Shown here: piece by piece, positions 1-13,497 of the stretch | Numbering within the stretch: the first letter of the stretch is position 1 | Layout of the letters: each line of letters starts with the position of its first letter | Source: Clytia hemisphaerica | Lineage: Eukaryota > Cnidaria > Hydrozoa > Leptothecata > Clytiidae | Direction of reading: 5' to 3' | DNA length: 64,000 bases | Assembly: GCA_902728285.1 (NCBI GenBank) | Contig: CACVBU010000943.1 | Span: 496,001-560,000, forward strand | Position numbers and translations under genes: made by a program | Notes under the pieces: model-generated | The model's input: the letters and a program-made list of their open reading frames with translations, nothing else | Database searches by the model: none | What the model was told of the DNA's origin: nothing

Positions 1-674
1 ACCACGCCTAAAGGATCCCTAATGATTTTCTTATAATTCTATATTGGTCGGTAAAATTACAATAAATTATTTAAAAAATGCACTAAGATATTAAAGAGAC
101 TACAAAAACGTACAAAACACTAAAAAATAAATGCAAAAAAAAATCCTAACTGTTGCGAAAAACGATACTTGTTATGTGAGTGTCAGAAAACGGTCACAGA
201 AATCAGAGTCTAAATTACGACAGAGTTTCCGTGTTAAGCTTTCACCCTTTGCCAAACAAATATTTTACTCCTCACAGAAAAGAAAATTTGATTTCGAAAA
301 GAATAACTGAATAAAACTTATAAGTTATACCATATTGTATTGGGAAAAAAAGAGTCGGTATTGTGTGTTACAATTTACTGAATATGGCTGCTTTTGGCTG
401 GGATTTTAAGAGTTTTCGTAGTTTTCCTAAAATCTTAATTGGGATATAAGCATCCTTATAAGCATTTTTAAGCCTTGCCAAGCCCTCGACCTAAGCATCT
501 CCAAACCTGTTTTCAAATTTAGTATGCTTATAAAAAACATGTATATCATCCGAAAAAAATAGGTCTTTCCCCACGAGGCTGAAAGATTCATTGATCCTAA
601 ATCTACTGTATATAATGTTGATAATCATAATACTAATATTCCTTAAAAATATGAATGAGCCCATAATAAAAATT
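1..674. other. Intergenic, 3' side of formin; truncated MITE
   Basis: No gene is visible. Positions about 430-547 end in GCTTATAAAAAACATGTA, which matches the right end of the element at 61918-62193. The matching left end is absent, so this looks like a truncated copy. Confidence 0.4.
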
Positions 675-3600
675 CTACTCGAAGTCATCTTGCAAGACAC
701 TGTCTCGTTTCGAATAGTAATTCAAAGCATTCAGCCAATCACTGACTTCCAATTCATTATCACCTCTCAGTTTCCAGACCCTTTGCTCGTGATGAATCTC
801 CATAATGCAAGGATCATTCTCATCAACTTTGACCGGTGATTGCCGGATATAGATGGCTCCGGACAACTTCCCGTCTTCCCGTTTCGAATAATGTAAATAA
901 CCGGTAGTTGTCAGTTCAAAAAAACGGTAATCCCATTTACAATTCCGTTTTTTGCCACCACTTAACTTTTCAAGCCATCCTGTTTTGGAAGGGAAAGAAA
1001 GTTCTTCCATACTTTCTGATGGTTGAAGCTCTAATACGGTGGCATTACCGAGATTGAAAGTGACAGGTTTACTGGTGAAACCAGCTCCTTCGGTTTTGGT
1101 TACTGCTGCTTGTTGTAAGGTGGTATGTGAGATGATCTTTTCGTACGATTCGTTGCGCCGATGACTCTGTTTCTGTTTGCCAGGTTTTTGATTATTGCTC
1201 GTTTCAATGGATGCGTTTTTGACAGTGTTTGCCAGTTCACTGACTACTTTATCAAGATCGGCTTTATGTTTTTGACGGTTGGTCAATCGACGTTGTTTGG
1301 CTTCTGCAGCTTCAGTGGCACGTTGGAGCTGCTTGATAAAATCGCTGACGTGGTTTAACCAGTTCTCGAAATCCGATGATGAACTTTCTCCGTACATTCT
1401 CTTTAATTCAACGGAAAGTTCAACAATCTCTGAACAATGTTGTTGTAAGAGAACTAATTTACTAGATTCTGTTTTGATAAATTGGTTCACTTTGTGGATA
1501 AAAGCTTCATCGAAACTTGATGACAACGTGGACATCTGTTTCTTCAATTTTTCAATGTCCTTACTCATGATATCGACTTCAGCTGTAAGCCCTTTGATCG
1601 AGATGTCTATCGGAATAAGCAAGGAGTTCATCTCTTTATAACAAGTTAACACTTTTGGATCCTTCTGGTAGAGTTCCTCGGCAAGGAACTGTAAAGCGGT
1701 CTGTTTCTTATCTGTGCTACGGATATCGACCAATTTGACCAGAGCGCTCAATTTGAAACCGTACGCGCGGCCGCGGTTGGTACCGCCGTTCAGATAATTA
1801 CCAATGGATAAAATATATTCAAGGAGTGTTTTAAAATGTTGGTTATCTCTCAAACTACGGCAAGCTTTGATCAGGTTTGTGATGGGTGGTTCGATTCCTT
1901 GTATTTGGTCAGGTATCTCACGAATGGTCAACAAAACGTCCAAGCGAGAGTTCAAATTCGTAATATTACACATTTTCTGTACGAATTTATCAACTTTGAC
2001 TAATTTATCGAAATTACCTTTGAAACTTTTGAACATCTCGATTTCTTCAGGTGTTGGTTGGAAACGTTTCAAGGCGTTGATTTCTTCAGACGTCAAACCG
2101 TTTTCATCATCAAATGTCGAAAGCTTAGATTCAAGATCGTTGACATCGAGTTTGAAACCAGACAGGAAAATACCAAGATTCTGAGCTTTCTTTGGATCAA
2201 GTAAAGATTTCGAAGCGTTCTTATCTTCTATTGGTAAGCCATCTGGTTCTTCATTAGCCCTGGGTGTTTCGGTAGATTGAGATAGATGAAATAATTCTTC
2301 TATTTTCGTTGTATCGAGATTATTCAAACGGTCGGTCGCATCTTTCCAAACAGTCTGTTTGATTTGAGCATCCGGAATCTTTGACCAAAACAAAGGTCTC
2401 ATTTTGCAGCCCGGTATAACATCTTCTTTCGGTGGGACTCCGCTAACCATCGTTCCGGGCGGTGGTGGGGGAGCCGGTATACCACCCGCACCTGGTGGAG
2501 GTGGTGGTGGGGCGGGGACATTCGGCGTAACGGCACTTCCTGCCTGCGAGACGGTAGAGCTTAACGACAAGGCTTTATCACGTGTTTGTTCAATCTCCAC
2601 TTTGGACTCTGGAGGAGGTTGAATTTTAATGGGAACGTAATTTTTCTGTTTGGTAATTTCTTGAACAGTCTCTTCATCCTTCCTTGACTCATCAGTTTCT
2701 AGCGATGGATCTTTGGGAGGAAGAGGTGGTGCTTCCTCACCCCATAATCGCAAATCATGGTATCTGCGTTCGATATTGACGTAAGGGTTGCAACGTTTTT
2801 GTTTGATTTTCTTGTTGACTTTAGCGTATTGATCATTAGCGATTTGAGCGTGAAAACCAGCTCCACTGACTGGTACGTATAGTTTGTAAGGACCGTCTTC
2901 ACCCTCTACCGGGGGAGTTCCGGCTGACGAAGAGGGTCGGTAATTAGGATACGGAAAATAGCGCGAGTCCTGTGCGAAATCACGATCGATTAATTGTTGC
3001 GTGACGTGTTGAAGCTCGCGTTGGTTTGTGGGTAATATAAGTGTATTTGAGGCGGATTGAGATGAATTGGCTGTGAAATCGACACCTTTTGATTGGCCAC
3101 TTATGATCGGTCGGTTGACGTAAGGTGACGTCATATCGTTGATGTCATCTTCATTGTCCGGAGCAGACATTGATAAACGTTGATTACGAGCATGACGTAA
3201 TGTCCATGAGAGAAGACCAGTGTTGATTTGGTTGTTAAGAGATTGGACAATTTCGCGGACTTTTGTGACTTGTGTCGAAGCGCGAATAGGAGCATCGATG
3301 ATATTAAGAATAACGCCTAATTGTTCGAGTTCATCGTTCAAAGAGCTAGCGATCGATTTCAAATACTCTTCTTGGTGAAACGCGTTTTGGCTTTGCATTC
3401 TCTGTTGATGGAGTTGAGGTTGAACGTCGTCGACGTCCACGCGACCGCGAATGGCCGTCTGAAGCGCGATCATCCAATCATTTCGCTCCTTTTCAATCTC
3501 TTCGCTTTTGTTGGAGGACAGGCGAAATGCGTATTCTTTCTGTGACGTCACCAATGTAAAACCGTTCTCATCCAACTTCCGAACATCACACTCGTCCGGT

Positions 3601-5255
3601 AGAAGAGACACAATACTCAATGCGGAACTTTCGTTTTTCTCTTCGCCGACCCGATAATAAATCATTTCTCCAGGGAACAATTGAACAAAGCGCTTGGGCC
3701 ACATCAAAAATGCAGCACTATGTCCTTTCTTCTCTAAAACGCCTTCTTTGACCGGAGATTTTCGCTTCTCGACTACATCCTCACTCAAGACGGGAAAACC
3801 TGTTTGTATTTGACCTATGATCAATAACAACAATCGAGAAATCTTATTCTTTTCTTCAAGTGTTCCAGCGTCAATATCTATCTCATTGAGATCGTCAAAC
3901 TGAATTTGAAGACGCGGCGAATCGTCCCCTCCAACAACTGATTTCAGCGCAGTGAACGGGAAACTTTTCAATTTCTGTCCACGTTGTAATAACGAAAGAG
4001 AATCTTCTTCGAAATCAATTTGGACGACACATTTAGTTGATTTGTTATTTCTGCCGTAACGATGTACACCGAAATTGTAGATTTGCTCTTCTTTCGGTGC
4101 CGTACAATTGTCCTGGTCCAGTTCTTCGTAAGGGACGGAGGCAATACCCATTCCGTAAGCTCGTTGTAAAGCACCGTCCACTGACAATTTACCTGAAATT
4201 TAAGAACAATTAAAATAGATAGGACTTTTTTAATCAATATTGATTTTGGCGTGTGCTGATGTTCGACACTTTGCGGGTACATTGTTATTATAGAAGAATC
4301 AGTCATTTATTCAGATAAAAACGAAAATTTCTGATGACTTGAATAACTCGAAATTTTGCCATAAAGCGTCAAATAATGAATTGACATTTTGGGTAAAAAA
4401 AACTTAGTATCGTTGATGACATGATTAAGATATAATGATGTAATCTTTCAAAAAAGCTTACTTCCCCATAACTGAAATGGCATCTTAATTGACAAAAGGG
4501 AGATATATACGAGTTCGATGGGTCTTATTTTTCAAATCCAAATAAAATTAAATTTACCCCATCGAGTGTTAAGCATTGAAGGGTCTAGAGATGAAACACT
4601 TTATGGAAAAAGAAGTCACTTTATTTCCCATCTGAAACACGTGACTTTCACAAAACAGATTTTGAAAAAATATGCCACGTGAAGACAAAGAAAGAGCTAG
4701 ATTAAATCAGTCTTTTTAAATACACCCCTGTGTCACAGACCCGCTGGGTTCCCAGCCCCACTGGAAAATTAAGCAAAAATTTCGTCCCCGGTGGGAAAAT
4801 ACCCTTGATTTTTAGCCCCACTGGGAAATCGATTTTATTTCATCCCCACTCGAAATTCCATGTTTAAAAATTGCACTCCAAAACCATCCCCACTAGATTT
4901 TCTCACTTTGGAACAATAGAATTTCTACCCCCATTAGGATTTCAATAGCAATTTTTATCCCCACTGAGGAAAAAACTTCCACTGGCGCTGTGAGACAAGG
5001 GTGTTTAAATGCGGCGGGAATCACAAGACTTTGCCTTTTCTTGCTTGAGAAAGGTTAAAGGTTCCTCTCTAGTCTTTCAGACTTCAAACTCAGTGATTAA
5101 TCCTTACCTTCTTTGACCATATTCATGAGCATGATTCGTTTCTCGTCACCTCGTTTCAATGAAGATGTTTGATCTTCGGATGTTGTATCAAAGAACTGGG
5201 CGGTCTCGGGCGCTGCGGGTGATTTACGCCTCAACGAAAACGTCTTCAAAGACAT
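675..5255 (-). CDS. PH-domain formin (PHCF-type), two coding exons
   Basis: Actin nucleator and elongator of the formin family. I join exon 1 (5255-5108, starting MSLKTFSLRR) to exon 2 (4192-675). The donor GAAG|gtaagg, the acceptor tttcag|GT and the codon phase all agree, giving 1221 aa. A PH-like N-terminal segment lies at about residues 87-181 and a clear PH domain at about 198-299. A short FH1 at about 607-631 has only two proline runs (P6 and P5). FH2 starts at about 647 (MRPLFWSKI) and contains the canonical GNYLNGGTNRGRAYGF stretch; a basic coiled tail follows. A second clear PH domain lies at about 1119-1206 (GWLEKLSGG to WLNALN). PH domains flanking FH1-FH2 match the PHCF (pleckstrin homology domain-containing formin) subtype described in invertebrates; that assignment is from memory of the family. 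FH1 normally recruits profilin-actin and PH domains bind phosphoinositides, so a membrane-linked actin role is inferred. Nearly the whole protein is one 3.5-kb exon. Further 5' UTR exons are possible. Confidence 0.9.
4722..5004. mobile_element. 283-bp MITE in the formin intron
   Basis: The left end ACACCCCTGTGTCACAG pairs with the right end CTGTGAGACAAGGGTGT. A perfect 6-bp target duplication TTAAAT flanks it (4716-4721 and 5005-5010). The interior holds imperfect repeats of CCCCACTGGGAAAT type. It lies inside the only intron of the formin coding sequence. Confidence 0.8.
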
Positions 5256-7246
5256 TTTTGTTATCGTTTGGTTTCGAAGTTTTTTTGTTTTTTTTTATAT
5301 CTAGCTCATCTAAAAAAGACAAAATTAAAATGAAAATGGGGACATTTTGAAATGTCAATATATAAGGACCCCATGAAATATTTTTTGGTTTTCACCACTG
5401 AAATTAGTACAATGTACAGAACCGACAGAACTTCTTTGTTTTTCAACTCAGAAAACCACCTTTTTGGTACACTGTATTAACTCAAATTTAGCTTGAAAAA
5501 TAAACCACCCACTAGCTAAGGGTCAGTATAATGAGTCGGTACCGCCCCCTGAAATAACCCATCCATCATACTCACTAGAAATCTCACTAGGAACCCCTTT
5601 GTTGTCGCTTCACTTACAGTTTTGAAGGTTTTTCTGCAGACCTTTTGGAGTCTCATATTAGAAGAGACCTTATATTCCTCAAATATAAAATCTCGGAAGT
5701 AATCCCAAAAGTTTATGTGAAGAAATTGCTCGAACTTTTAATTTCGAATCTCCAGCCTTTTCGAAGGCCAGAGGATCAGAGAGGAAGCAATGTTCTTAAT
5801 CTTCTTGTAAAAGCCTAGAAACTAGTCTAAACGACTAATTCAGACATAGTAGAAATAAAGCAAAATGTAATGGAGGGAATAAATTTTAGTATACAAACTA
5901 AATCCCATAACAACAATCGTATTATCATATAACGCCTATACTACTGTATTTCACGCATTATAAACGACTCCAGTCTAGCCTGAAACCAGAAAAGCCAGAA
6001 AAACTTTATAATAGTCTCTAACACCCACCTAAAATTAGAATCATGTCAACTAACAATGATATATTTTGAAAAATCTCACAGCAAATAGTATAAACAGGTG
6101 TTAAATTGCAACTAACAACAAAGGTTTATCTTTAAACAACAAAGGTTTATCTTTAACTATAGGTTTCTCCAAGAACCTGATTTGTGTCAAAGAAATAGAA
6201 GTACTCACGGTATAAATAGTAGAAAATGGCTAAGCGAAACTCCAAAGTCCACTATAGCTAAACAAAAATTACAGCATTCATAACTCCTCGCAGAAACTAC
6301 CTGTATCAAATGAAACTGAGTAAACATCAATAGAGAAAAGTATTAAAACAAATAAGTTATGTTTAATATACAGTAAATAAGTATAAATTTCAAATTTCTT
6401 AATTTGGGAGAGCTCGTTAGAACATATTCTTGCGTCACTTTCGCAAACAAAGGCTTAATTCAAACAAAATGTACAGTTCAATTCAGGATTTCATCAGCCT
6501 GATGACAATTGTTAGATACAGATTCAAAGAGAAAAAATGTCAAATCAGAAGAATTGCCATGGCAATAGGTAAAGAAGAAAGCAATAATTTTGAAGATATC
6601 ATTTTAGCAGCGTTTCAATACAACAATCTAAGGGATGGTAAGGAGTCTAAAATGTCTAAGGAGTGTCATCAATCAACCAAATATTCGATATCCAAGATAC
6701 AGTACGATTGTCATAAAGACTTTTTTAATAGAGATTATCAAACTAAATCATATACAAAGTGACACAACTGGTCTTTAGTATTTATAAACATTAGATCATG
6801 TCATAGCATGTTAGACGTATTTAAAAAGTTTCACAAAACTTGAAAAAATAGAACAAGAGTAAGAAAAATCCTAAAGATACGATAAGAAATTTCCTCACTT
6901 CACTTTAAATGTTTATGAGATTGCAATGTGATGTGACTTGAGAAACGAAGCATGATTATTAAAAGCGCTAATCCAATTATAAGAGGCTTCATATGAAAAT
7001 CGCTGGAAAATTAATCTAATGCATGTTCTCATCATAATTGACGTCACATAATAATGTCGAAAGTTTTAATAAACACTGTTGTTATAAGAACAGTCTACTT
7101 TGCTTTAGTTGAAGGAGAAATAAACTTGTGAATCGAAGGAGGATTAGATAATACAGTTGAACTCATGTAATTCGAACTCATATAATTCGAAAACTCACTT
7201 TAAAATTCGAACAAATTCTGTGGTCCCCTCAGAATTTACCTTGAAA
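5256..7246. other. Region upstream of the formin, no recognised gene
   Basis: AT-rich sequence. A 110-codon open frame (6430-6762, plus strand) is basic and matches no family I recognise; splice context and composition give no support for a gene. The formin promoter and any non-coding first exon should lie here, but I cannot place them. Confidence 0.4.
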
Positions 7247-7254
7247 ACCTTACA

Positions 7255-8596
7255 GTGGGGCGTATGGGGTTTTCGATTTCCGAAATACCGGGTGTGTCAA
7301 AAAAACGTGCCTTTTTTTCGATTTTTGACGTACAAATTTCTATCAAACAAAGACAAATGAAATTTTCAGGGAAGATTTGAAATTTAATTTTTTACCCTTG
7401 GTGAAAATTATACATTTCTATGTTCATTTAAAATGACTTTATGATAATTCCGCTGACTTATGTCAAATTTTCATTGTTCACGGATTTTCATAGTTAAATT
7501 TTTCCATATAAACAAGAAACTAAAGTACGCTTCGTTTTTACGCTCTTATTTTGTTTCGCTACTATTAAAACATTAAAATGGCATCATTTTTTTATTTCAT
7601 AGGTTAAGTTTTGTTTCATGGTCAATATTTGATAGATTCTAGCTAGTTCCAACTAAGCCATTTCTTATGTCAATTGGGACGACAAAAAAAAGACTTTCAA
7701 ATCGTTAATGGTGCAGAAATGAACCGATGTTATTACCTTTTGTACAGCAAAATCCTTAGGTTTTCAGTTAAAGTATTTTGCAAAAAGTTAAAGAAGCAGA
7801 ACAGAGCTTGTGGAATATAATGTGATTGATTAAATAATGGGAATGAAACGAATTGATGAAATTTAGTTTTGCTAAGAAATGCTTTACGTTGCCTTGAACA
7901 CCTTGAGATGTTACGATAACACTGAAAAAAGATGCCCAAAACCCCTTTACTTTCAAAAAAAGATAAGTTTGACATTAAAAGATTTTGGCTTAGTAGCAGT
8001 GTTCCCTTCTACATCTCGCTTCAATTTCAATTTCACTTTAAAACTGTTTTTACAGCTGATAGGAAAGCTAGAATGTAAAGGTTTGACGTCTTCTTTGACG
8101 TCAATTAATTGCTTCTGTAAACAACACAAACGATCTTGCGAGAATGTTCATAACTTTAAATTCATTTGAGGTAACTTTGCCAAACTTCTAGAAATGTTTG
8201 GAAATAAAATTTACAATACTCACAAAAAAAATCCAGCAGCCCAACTAAATAGAAAAATGTACGTCAAAAATCGAAAAATAGGGGCGTTTTTTTTGACACC
8301 CGGTACTGAATAATTTTGCTACAATTTCCGAGATTTTATAAAAAAATACTTGCAATTCCGATACCGATTTTTTTGGGTATTTTTCCTCGTTTTGACTAAT
8401 TTTGATTTTTCATGTATGAATTCCGAAAAAGGGGGTTAAAAACTTTATGATACCGAAATTCCGAAGCATGAATTCATGGATTTCCGATACTGAAACAATT
8501 TCAGCATTCCGAAATATCGAATGAATTTTGCCCGATTTCCGAAATTACGAAGAAAAAGGGTCAATTTCCGCAATTCCGAGATACTGTACGCCCCTG
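7255..8596. mobile_element. hAT-like MITE (GGGGCGTAC ends), copy 1, interrupted
   Basis: The ends are GTGGGGCGTATGG and CTGTACGCCCCTG, flanked by an 8-bp direct repeat ACCTTACA (7247-7254 and 8597-8604), the length typical of hAT insertions. The body is rich in TTCCGAAAT/ATTCCGA motifs. It aligns with the inverted copy at 35648-35984, except that this copy is split by the insertion at 7288-8303. Confidence 0.75.
7288..8303. mobile_element. Tc1/mariner-like MITE, CCGGGTGTGTC ends
   Basis: The left end CCGGGTGTGTCAAAAAAACG is mirrored by CGTTTTTTTTGACACCCGG at the right, with a TA duplication at 7286-7287 and 8304-8305. TIR similarity continues inward through TTTTTCGATTTTTGACGTAC. No transposase frame is present. 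It shares its ends with the elements at 26222 and 63431. Confidence 0.8.
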
Positions 8597-8626
8597 ACCT
8601 TACAAGAAAACCTATAATTCATATTT

Positions 8627-9294
8627 GTCGCACCCGCCGAGTAGAGTTGTTGTTGAACACATCAAAAGCCCTTTGGATGATGGGGAGGGTAAAAAGATCT
8701 GGTTGGTAAGCCCAGACAACGAAAAATTACCACTTTAAATGGTTGAAAGCTAAAAATAAAATATTTCCTGTTTTGATGACGTCATCAACTGAAAACGCCC
8801 TAAAAATTCAGCCAAATTTCAAAGTCACTTTCAAGCCATATAAACTCTCCCATCGTATTCTCCATAAAATTATCGATCCAATGAGGGGTCACCGACCTCC
8901 CAACTCCTTTTCAAACTCGAGATATCGCATTTTGAAGTTTTTCTCAAATCTGTGACGTCATTGGGTCCCTTTACCCCTAATGTTGTCAACGGTCAATTCG
9001 CGAATTTTGAAATTTTTGCGGCCAACGGGTAGCTTATGCCCCAAGGGTCCCAAAAAAAAAAAAAACGTCAATTATTTCCACGGGAAAGTGGGTTTTTAAA
9101 TTTGCGAAAGATTGACACTGCAACGACTTCTTCACAAAAACGCTAATTTTCACACTCTTCCCCTGACCACTTTCGCTTTCGTTTTCAACCACCCACCTAC
9201 ACCCATCCAAACAGTCGGTCACGTAACTCTCGAACCCCCATCTCAAAAATCCATAATGGCCCCCCCACAGCTCAATACGAATTAGACTTTTAGT
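8627..9294. repeat. TGACGTCA-module repeat, short copy
   Basis: Matches 17018-18041 from GTCGCACCCGCCGA to AATTAGACTTTTAGT, but is shorter by about 350 bp internally. It carries TGACGTCA at 8777-8784 and 8953-8960, 176 bp apart, and the phrase GATCCAATGAGGGGTCA. No coding signal: the 105-codon minus-strand frame over it is part of the repeat. Confidence 0.8.
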
Positions 9295-12200
9295 TAGAAT
9301 TTCCTGAGTCACAAAACTTCGCTTTGCGAAAACGGAACGCTCGTTCCGCAACCCCTTTCATGTTGATTTCAAAAATTTGAGGCAGACCGGGAAATTCAAA
9401 CATGGTCGGATTTAGCTTAAATTTGGCACACTTGTTCAACTTTTTTCTCGTTACTTATTGCTATTACTATAAAAAGATAATTTAGTTTGATTTAAAGAAC
9501 TTAAGCTGTATTTCTCAATCAACCTTTTTTCTTTCTCAGAGAAAGGATAAAACCAAACGAGATTCAGCAAAAAATCAGCAAATTTTAACGATAAAATGTC
9601 GAGTTTCAATAAAAATTTATAAGATTCGTGTTAATTCTCTGTCGCTGCTATCGTTTTTCTCACTGCTCATACCTTAATAGATCTTATCGGAGTCTTTTAT
9701 TTTTCTAAAAAAGCGATGCATTGTAGGATCGTTTCGGTATTATTACAATAGAAATCTGTTAGAAATTCCCCGAGAGAATTCTATCAAAAACTCCGATAAA
9801 AGGTCTATTGCTCAAGGTCTATCTATGGCAACCGTTTATTCTCCAAAAATATTTCCTCTCTCTCTTTAAAACTACTGTTATGAACAAACGTGGTATTATC
9901 TTGCCTGTCGTTATAGCATTTTACAACGTGAACGTGATTTTTTTATCTTGCCTGTCTTATCAGTCTGGAAATAGGTCTGTATTTTTATTTTTTGAAGAGT
10001 TGCAAATGAAATCATAAGATGATGATTTTTATGTTTTAGATGGGGTGTTGGCTTTCGAATATCAACTTTTTGGAGCTATATTCAATTTAATTTATATGTT
10101 CGAGTTTTAAGAAGTTTTTTATGAAAATACTTATAAATAAAAAGGGGCGTCTTTGTAAAATTTGGGAAGTCGCTCGAATACAAAGAGCCTTGAAACACTT
10201 ATTTTACCATTTTTCAATGTTAAGATTTTTTATTGACAATATTTTTCAAGTTTTGGATAAACAGCGTTTCGGAAGTTTGGATTTAAAAGGCAAATGGTTG
10301 ACCTAGGTAGGAGGCAAAATCTCTTGATTGGTAAAGCTTAACTTGTAATTATTGTTAGATAAAATCCTGTCGTTTATTCACTGGTTGATTGGTAATTAAC
10401 AGACCAGCACTCAGAATTGCTATTTTAAAATAGGGAATTGACCGAATGTAGATGAGGCCCTTAAGAGTAAATTCCAAGAGTGCACTGTAAGGTGCCCGAT
10501 AGGAGAGGGGTACATCGTAAGCGTGTAAAAAGTGAGTAAATTAAAATTTCGGCCGAAATTTTGGAAAATTTTTGAATATATAATTTATAGAAAACTTTTG
10601 TATGAGTATTGCTTGCGTTTGACAGAATTTTACTTTGAATTTCCTTTTTTATGTTTAGGGTCAAATTATGAGACCATTGAGTGCCTAAATACGGTAATTC
10701 ATCGTTCTTCTCCCGGCGGCTTAAGTCAATCAGTGGAAATTAATCAACTAATCAACACTTTACTTGTGAATGGCGTCTTGCTTGGAATAGTACCCGACTT
10801 GTTTTTATCACATATGTTTTAGATATTTTGGCTATCAATTGTCCAGTGCGTCTTTCAAGTCAAAACCTTGCGATTAATGTAAGCGCGTGCCAAATAATTT
10901 GTTTTTATAAAATAGATTCTCTATTCTATACTTTCTCTGTATTGAATTTCAGAATTATTATGTGTTCCTTGAGAAAATAGATTTTTGATTGATTTAATTC
11001 CATAAAGTATTTTACGCAGACTGAATTTGACTGACTTATAACGCGTAAGGTTGGTTGCTTTGATAGCTGCAAGGAATAATAAAGTGAGACAATATCGATT
11101 AAAGTTGTCAGTTGATAAAAATAAAGTTTGTTGCAAGAATTACGCTTGATTTAGAGTAGTGATGGTAAAGTAGTCTAAGGCGTCATCGACACAACCAAAC
11201 CGAGCCGGCTGGCTTTGAACCCCGCGATGACAAACAAAGAAAAGTACAAGATCACTGAGATGTTCATCTCAAATCTCGACTCAATCCTACCTTACAGGCC
11301 TTATTGACATTTATTTTTTTGTCACTGGCGTTATAAGGGCTGGCGTAAGGTATCAGGATTAAATAAGTACCGGACTGAGAAAAAAATTAAGCTTTGGCGT
11401 TATAAGAGCCGGCGTTAAAAGGAATCGATAAGATATTTACAAAACAGAGCAAGTTTTTTTTAGACACGAAGTTTCTTTTAGACTATGCTATAGTCTAGGA
11501 CAAATCACTATCTAAGAAATAAGTCAGAAGCCGAATAAAATTCACAAACGGGTCTTTTGCCGAAAATAGTTTACAGTCGGTAGAGTTTGCTTTGAAACTC
11601 TCCCGCCAATTTTTTTTCCATATACCGCCATAACGCCATACCGCCATATTTTCCCGCCTTTACTATCGGACGATAACATCGTCTGAGTTTCTATTTAATC
11701 GAAATTTTCCAAGTTTTCTTGTTTTTTTTCCTGACTCCATTTTATCGGTTCCTTTTGCACTCACTCGATACTTTATTACCTTCGATAGCCTTTTACAATT
11801 TAATCGATCTTTTATCGATTTTTTTTCCAAAATCTCAAATTTTCAATGTTTTCAATGTTGTGTGTTGGCATATATCATTAACAATCTTTCGAAACAATTT
11901 CAATTTTACCACTTTTTGAAGATTTTTTAAAGATTTACTTTATTTTTGAACTATTAAGGGTTTCGGAAACAGATAAATCAACACCCACGGTTTGTGGAAT
12001 TTTTCAATTTTCTTATCTTCTAGTTTCTACGCCCGAAAATTATACTTTCTAGATCAAATAGTATTAGAAGGTTGTTTTTTTTAAGTTCGTATTGGTATTG
12101 TAATATCTTCTGATAGATCTTAAACTTGTATTTAGATTTTGTCTTTCGTTGTAAAGATAAACCTAAGTTAAAAGAGATAAAATAATATGAAAAGGAAAAA

Positions 12201-12420
12201 CTTAATTCCTTTACAGAACAAGGTATTTTATGGTAATGCCCAAAACTTTGCATCGTTTCTTACCAAAAAAATCATTTTTTAAACCCTGAATTCCTTAAAA
12301 TCGTCGGAACAGCCGAAGACCGGCGTAAAACGGGTTTCCTTCGATTTTTTCAGCTTCACTGAACAGATTTACATTATCCTGAGTATAAAGCTGTTTTCTC
12401 CAGCAGGCCAGTTTACTGTC
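9295..12420. other. Intergenic, no gene recognised
   Basis: AT-rich sequence with only short, unconvincing open frames. Around 11200 there is a lone box-B-like stretch, and GGCGTTATAAG recurs at about 11327 and 11395. I see no splice-supported gene. Confidence 0.4.
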
Positions 12421-12749
12421 TACACGCTTTTTTATAAAAATGGGGTAAATCCATTCTTAACTTTTTTGTCGAAATCATCCTGAAATATTCTTACAATATT
12501 CTTAGATTAAGATGTAAACCAAGCCTAAATCTAGCATGAAATTATATACATCAAGCAAGAATTTCGGATTTTTGGGAAACTTCTTAGCATTGCTTGGTAG
12601 TAAATGGCAATATACAGGTAAAAGGCTATAGAAATGACATTCTTAGTTTCAGTTGTCTAACTCCATGATGGTACGAGAGTCTTAATTTCTCGGTCATTTT
12701 CATCATGGACATTCTTATAAAGTATATTCTTATTTAAAAAAAGCGTGTA
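12421..12749. mobile_element. TACAYG-type MITE, copy 1
   Basis: The terminal inverted repeats are TACACGCTTTTTTATAA and TTAAAAAAAGCGTGTA, with TA at each border. The interior carries many TTCTTA motifs. It is inverted relative to the copy at 13161; the phrase CATCATGGACATTCTTATAA is shared in reverse. Confidence 0.7.
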
Positions 12750-13160
12750 GCGTGTACTCCTTACTCTGTTTTCATTTTTCGAAGCTAAATTGTATTCTTA
12801 TGAGCAAACATCTAATTTGATTCATTTAAATCTTTGATAGATTTGCTTACGAAATCTTACCCTTGACCTTAAAAAAGAAATAGGATAAAATTTATTTTAT
12901 TATGTTACATAATAATTCAGAGATTATTTTCAAAGGACGGAGTTTCTTTTCCCATTTTTGAGAGAAATCTGTTTAATCCGTTCACATTTTGTCCGTTCAG
13001 AGAACGTTTTTTACATTTGTTCCTCCTTCGAAAATTTACTCATGTCTGGTTTATTCTCTCCGTTTTGTTCGATCTTTTCGCCCTTGCACGTTCGCACATT
13101 TTGATCGTCATTTTTTCAAAGGGCCCAAGGCTCTACTTTGAAAGTGATAGGACCATGATA

Positions 13161-13497
13161 TACACGCCTATTTATAAGAATACACTTTATAAGAATGTCC
13201 ATGATGAAAATGGCCAAAAAATTAAGAATAAATCACCATCATGAAGCTTTGCTACTCAAGCTAAGAATGCCATTTTTAGAGTATTTTCAATTATAAATTG
13301 CCAATTGCCCCCAAGTAAGGCTCACTTCTTTCAAAAAGATGCCATTTTATGTTTGAGACGTATGTACTAAATGTTAAATCTAGTCTGAATTAGGATCCTA
13401 ACCTAAGAAAGCTGTAAGAATATTTTAGGATAGCTAAGAATATCCATGATGAAATAGATTTACACCATTCTTATAAAAAAACGTGTATTGACTAAGG
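13161..13497. mobile_element. TACAYG-type MITE, copy 2 (inverted)
   Basis: The ends are TACACGCCTATTTATAAG and CTTATAAAAAAACGTGTA. Its left part (ATAAGAATGTCCATGATG) is the reverse complement of the right part of the copy at 12421-12749. Confidence 0.7.

Noticed and set aside
2404..2622. Gly-rich plus-strand frame opposite the formin FH1
   Set aside because: Antisense shadow of the proline codons of the formin.
9034..9351. 105-codon minus frame and its relative at 17772-18059
   Set aside because: Both are the end of the same dispersed repeat; similarity reflects repeat identity, not coding conservation.
11195..11260. tRNA-like box B (GGTTCAAAGCC, minus strand)
   Set aside because: Isolated motif without cloverleaf support.
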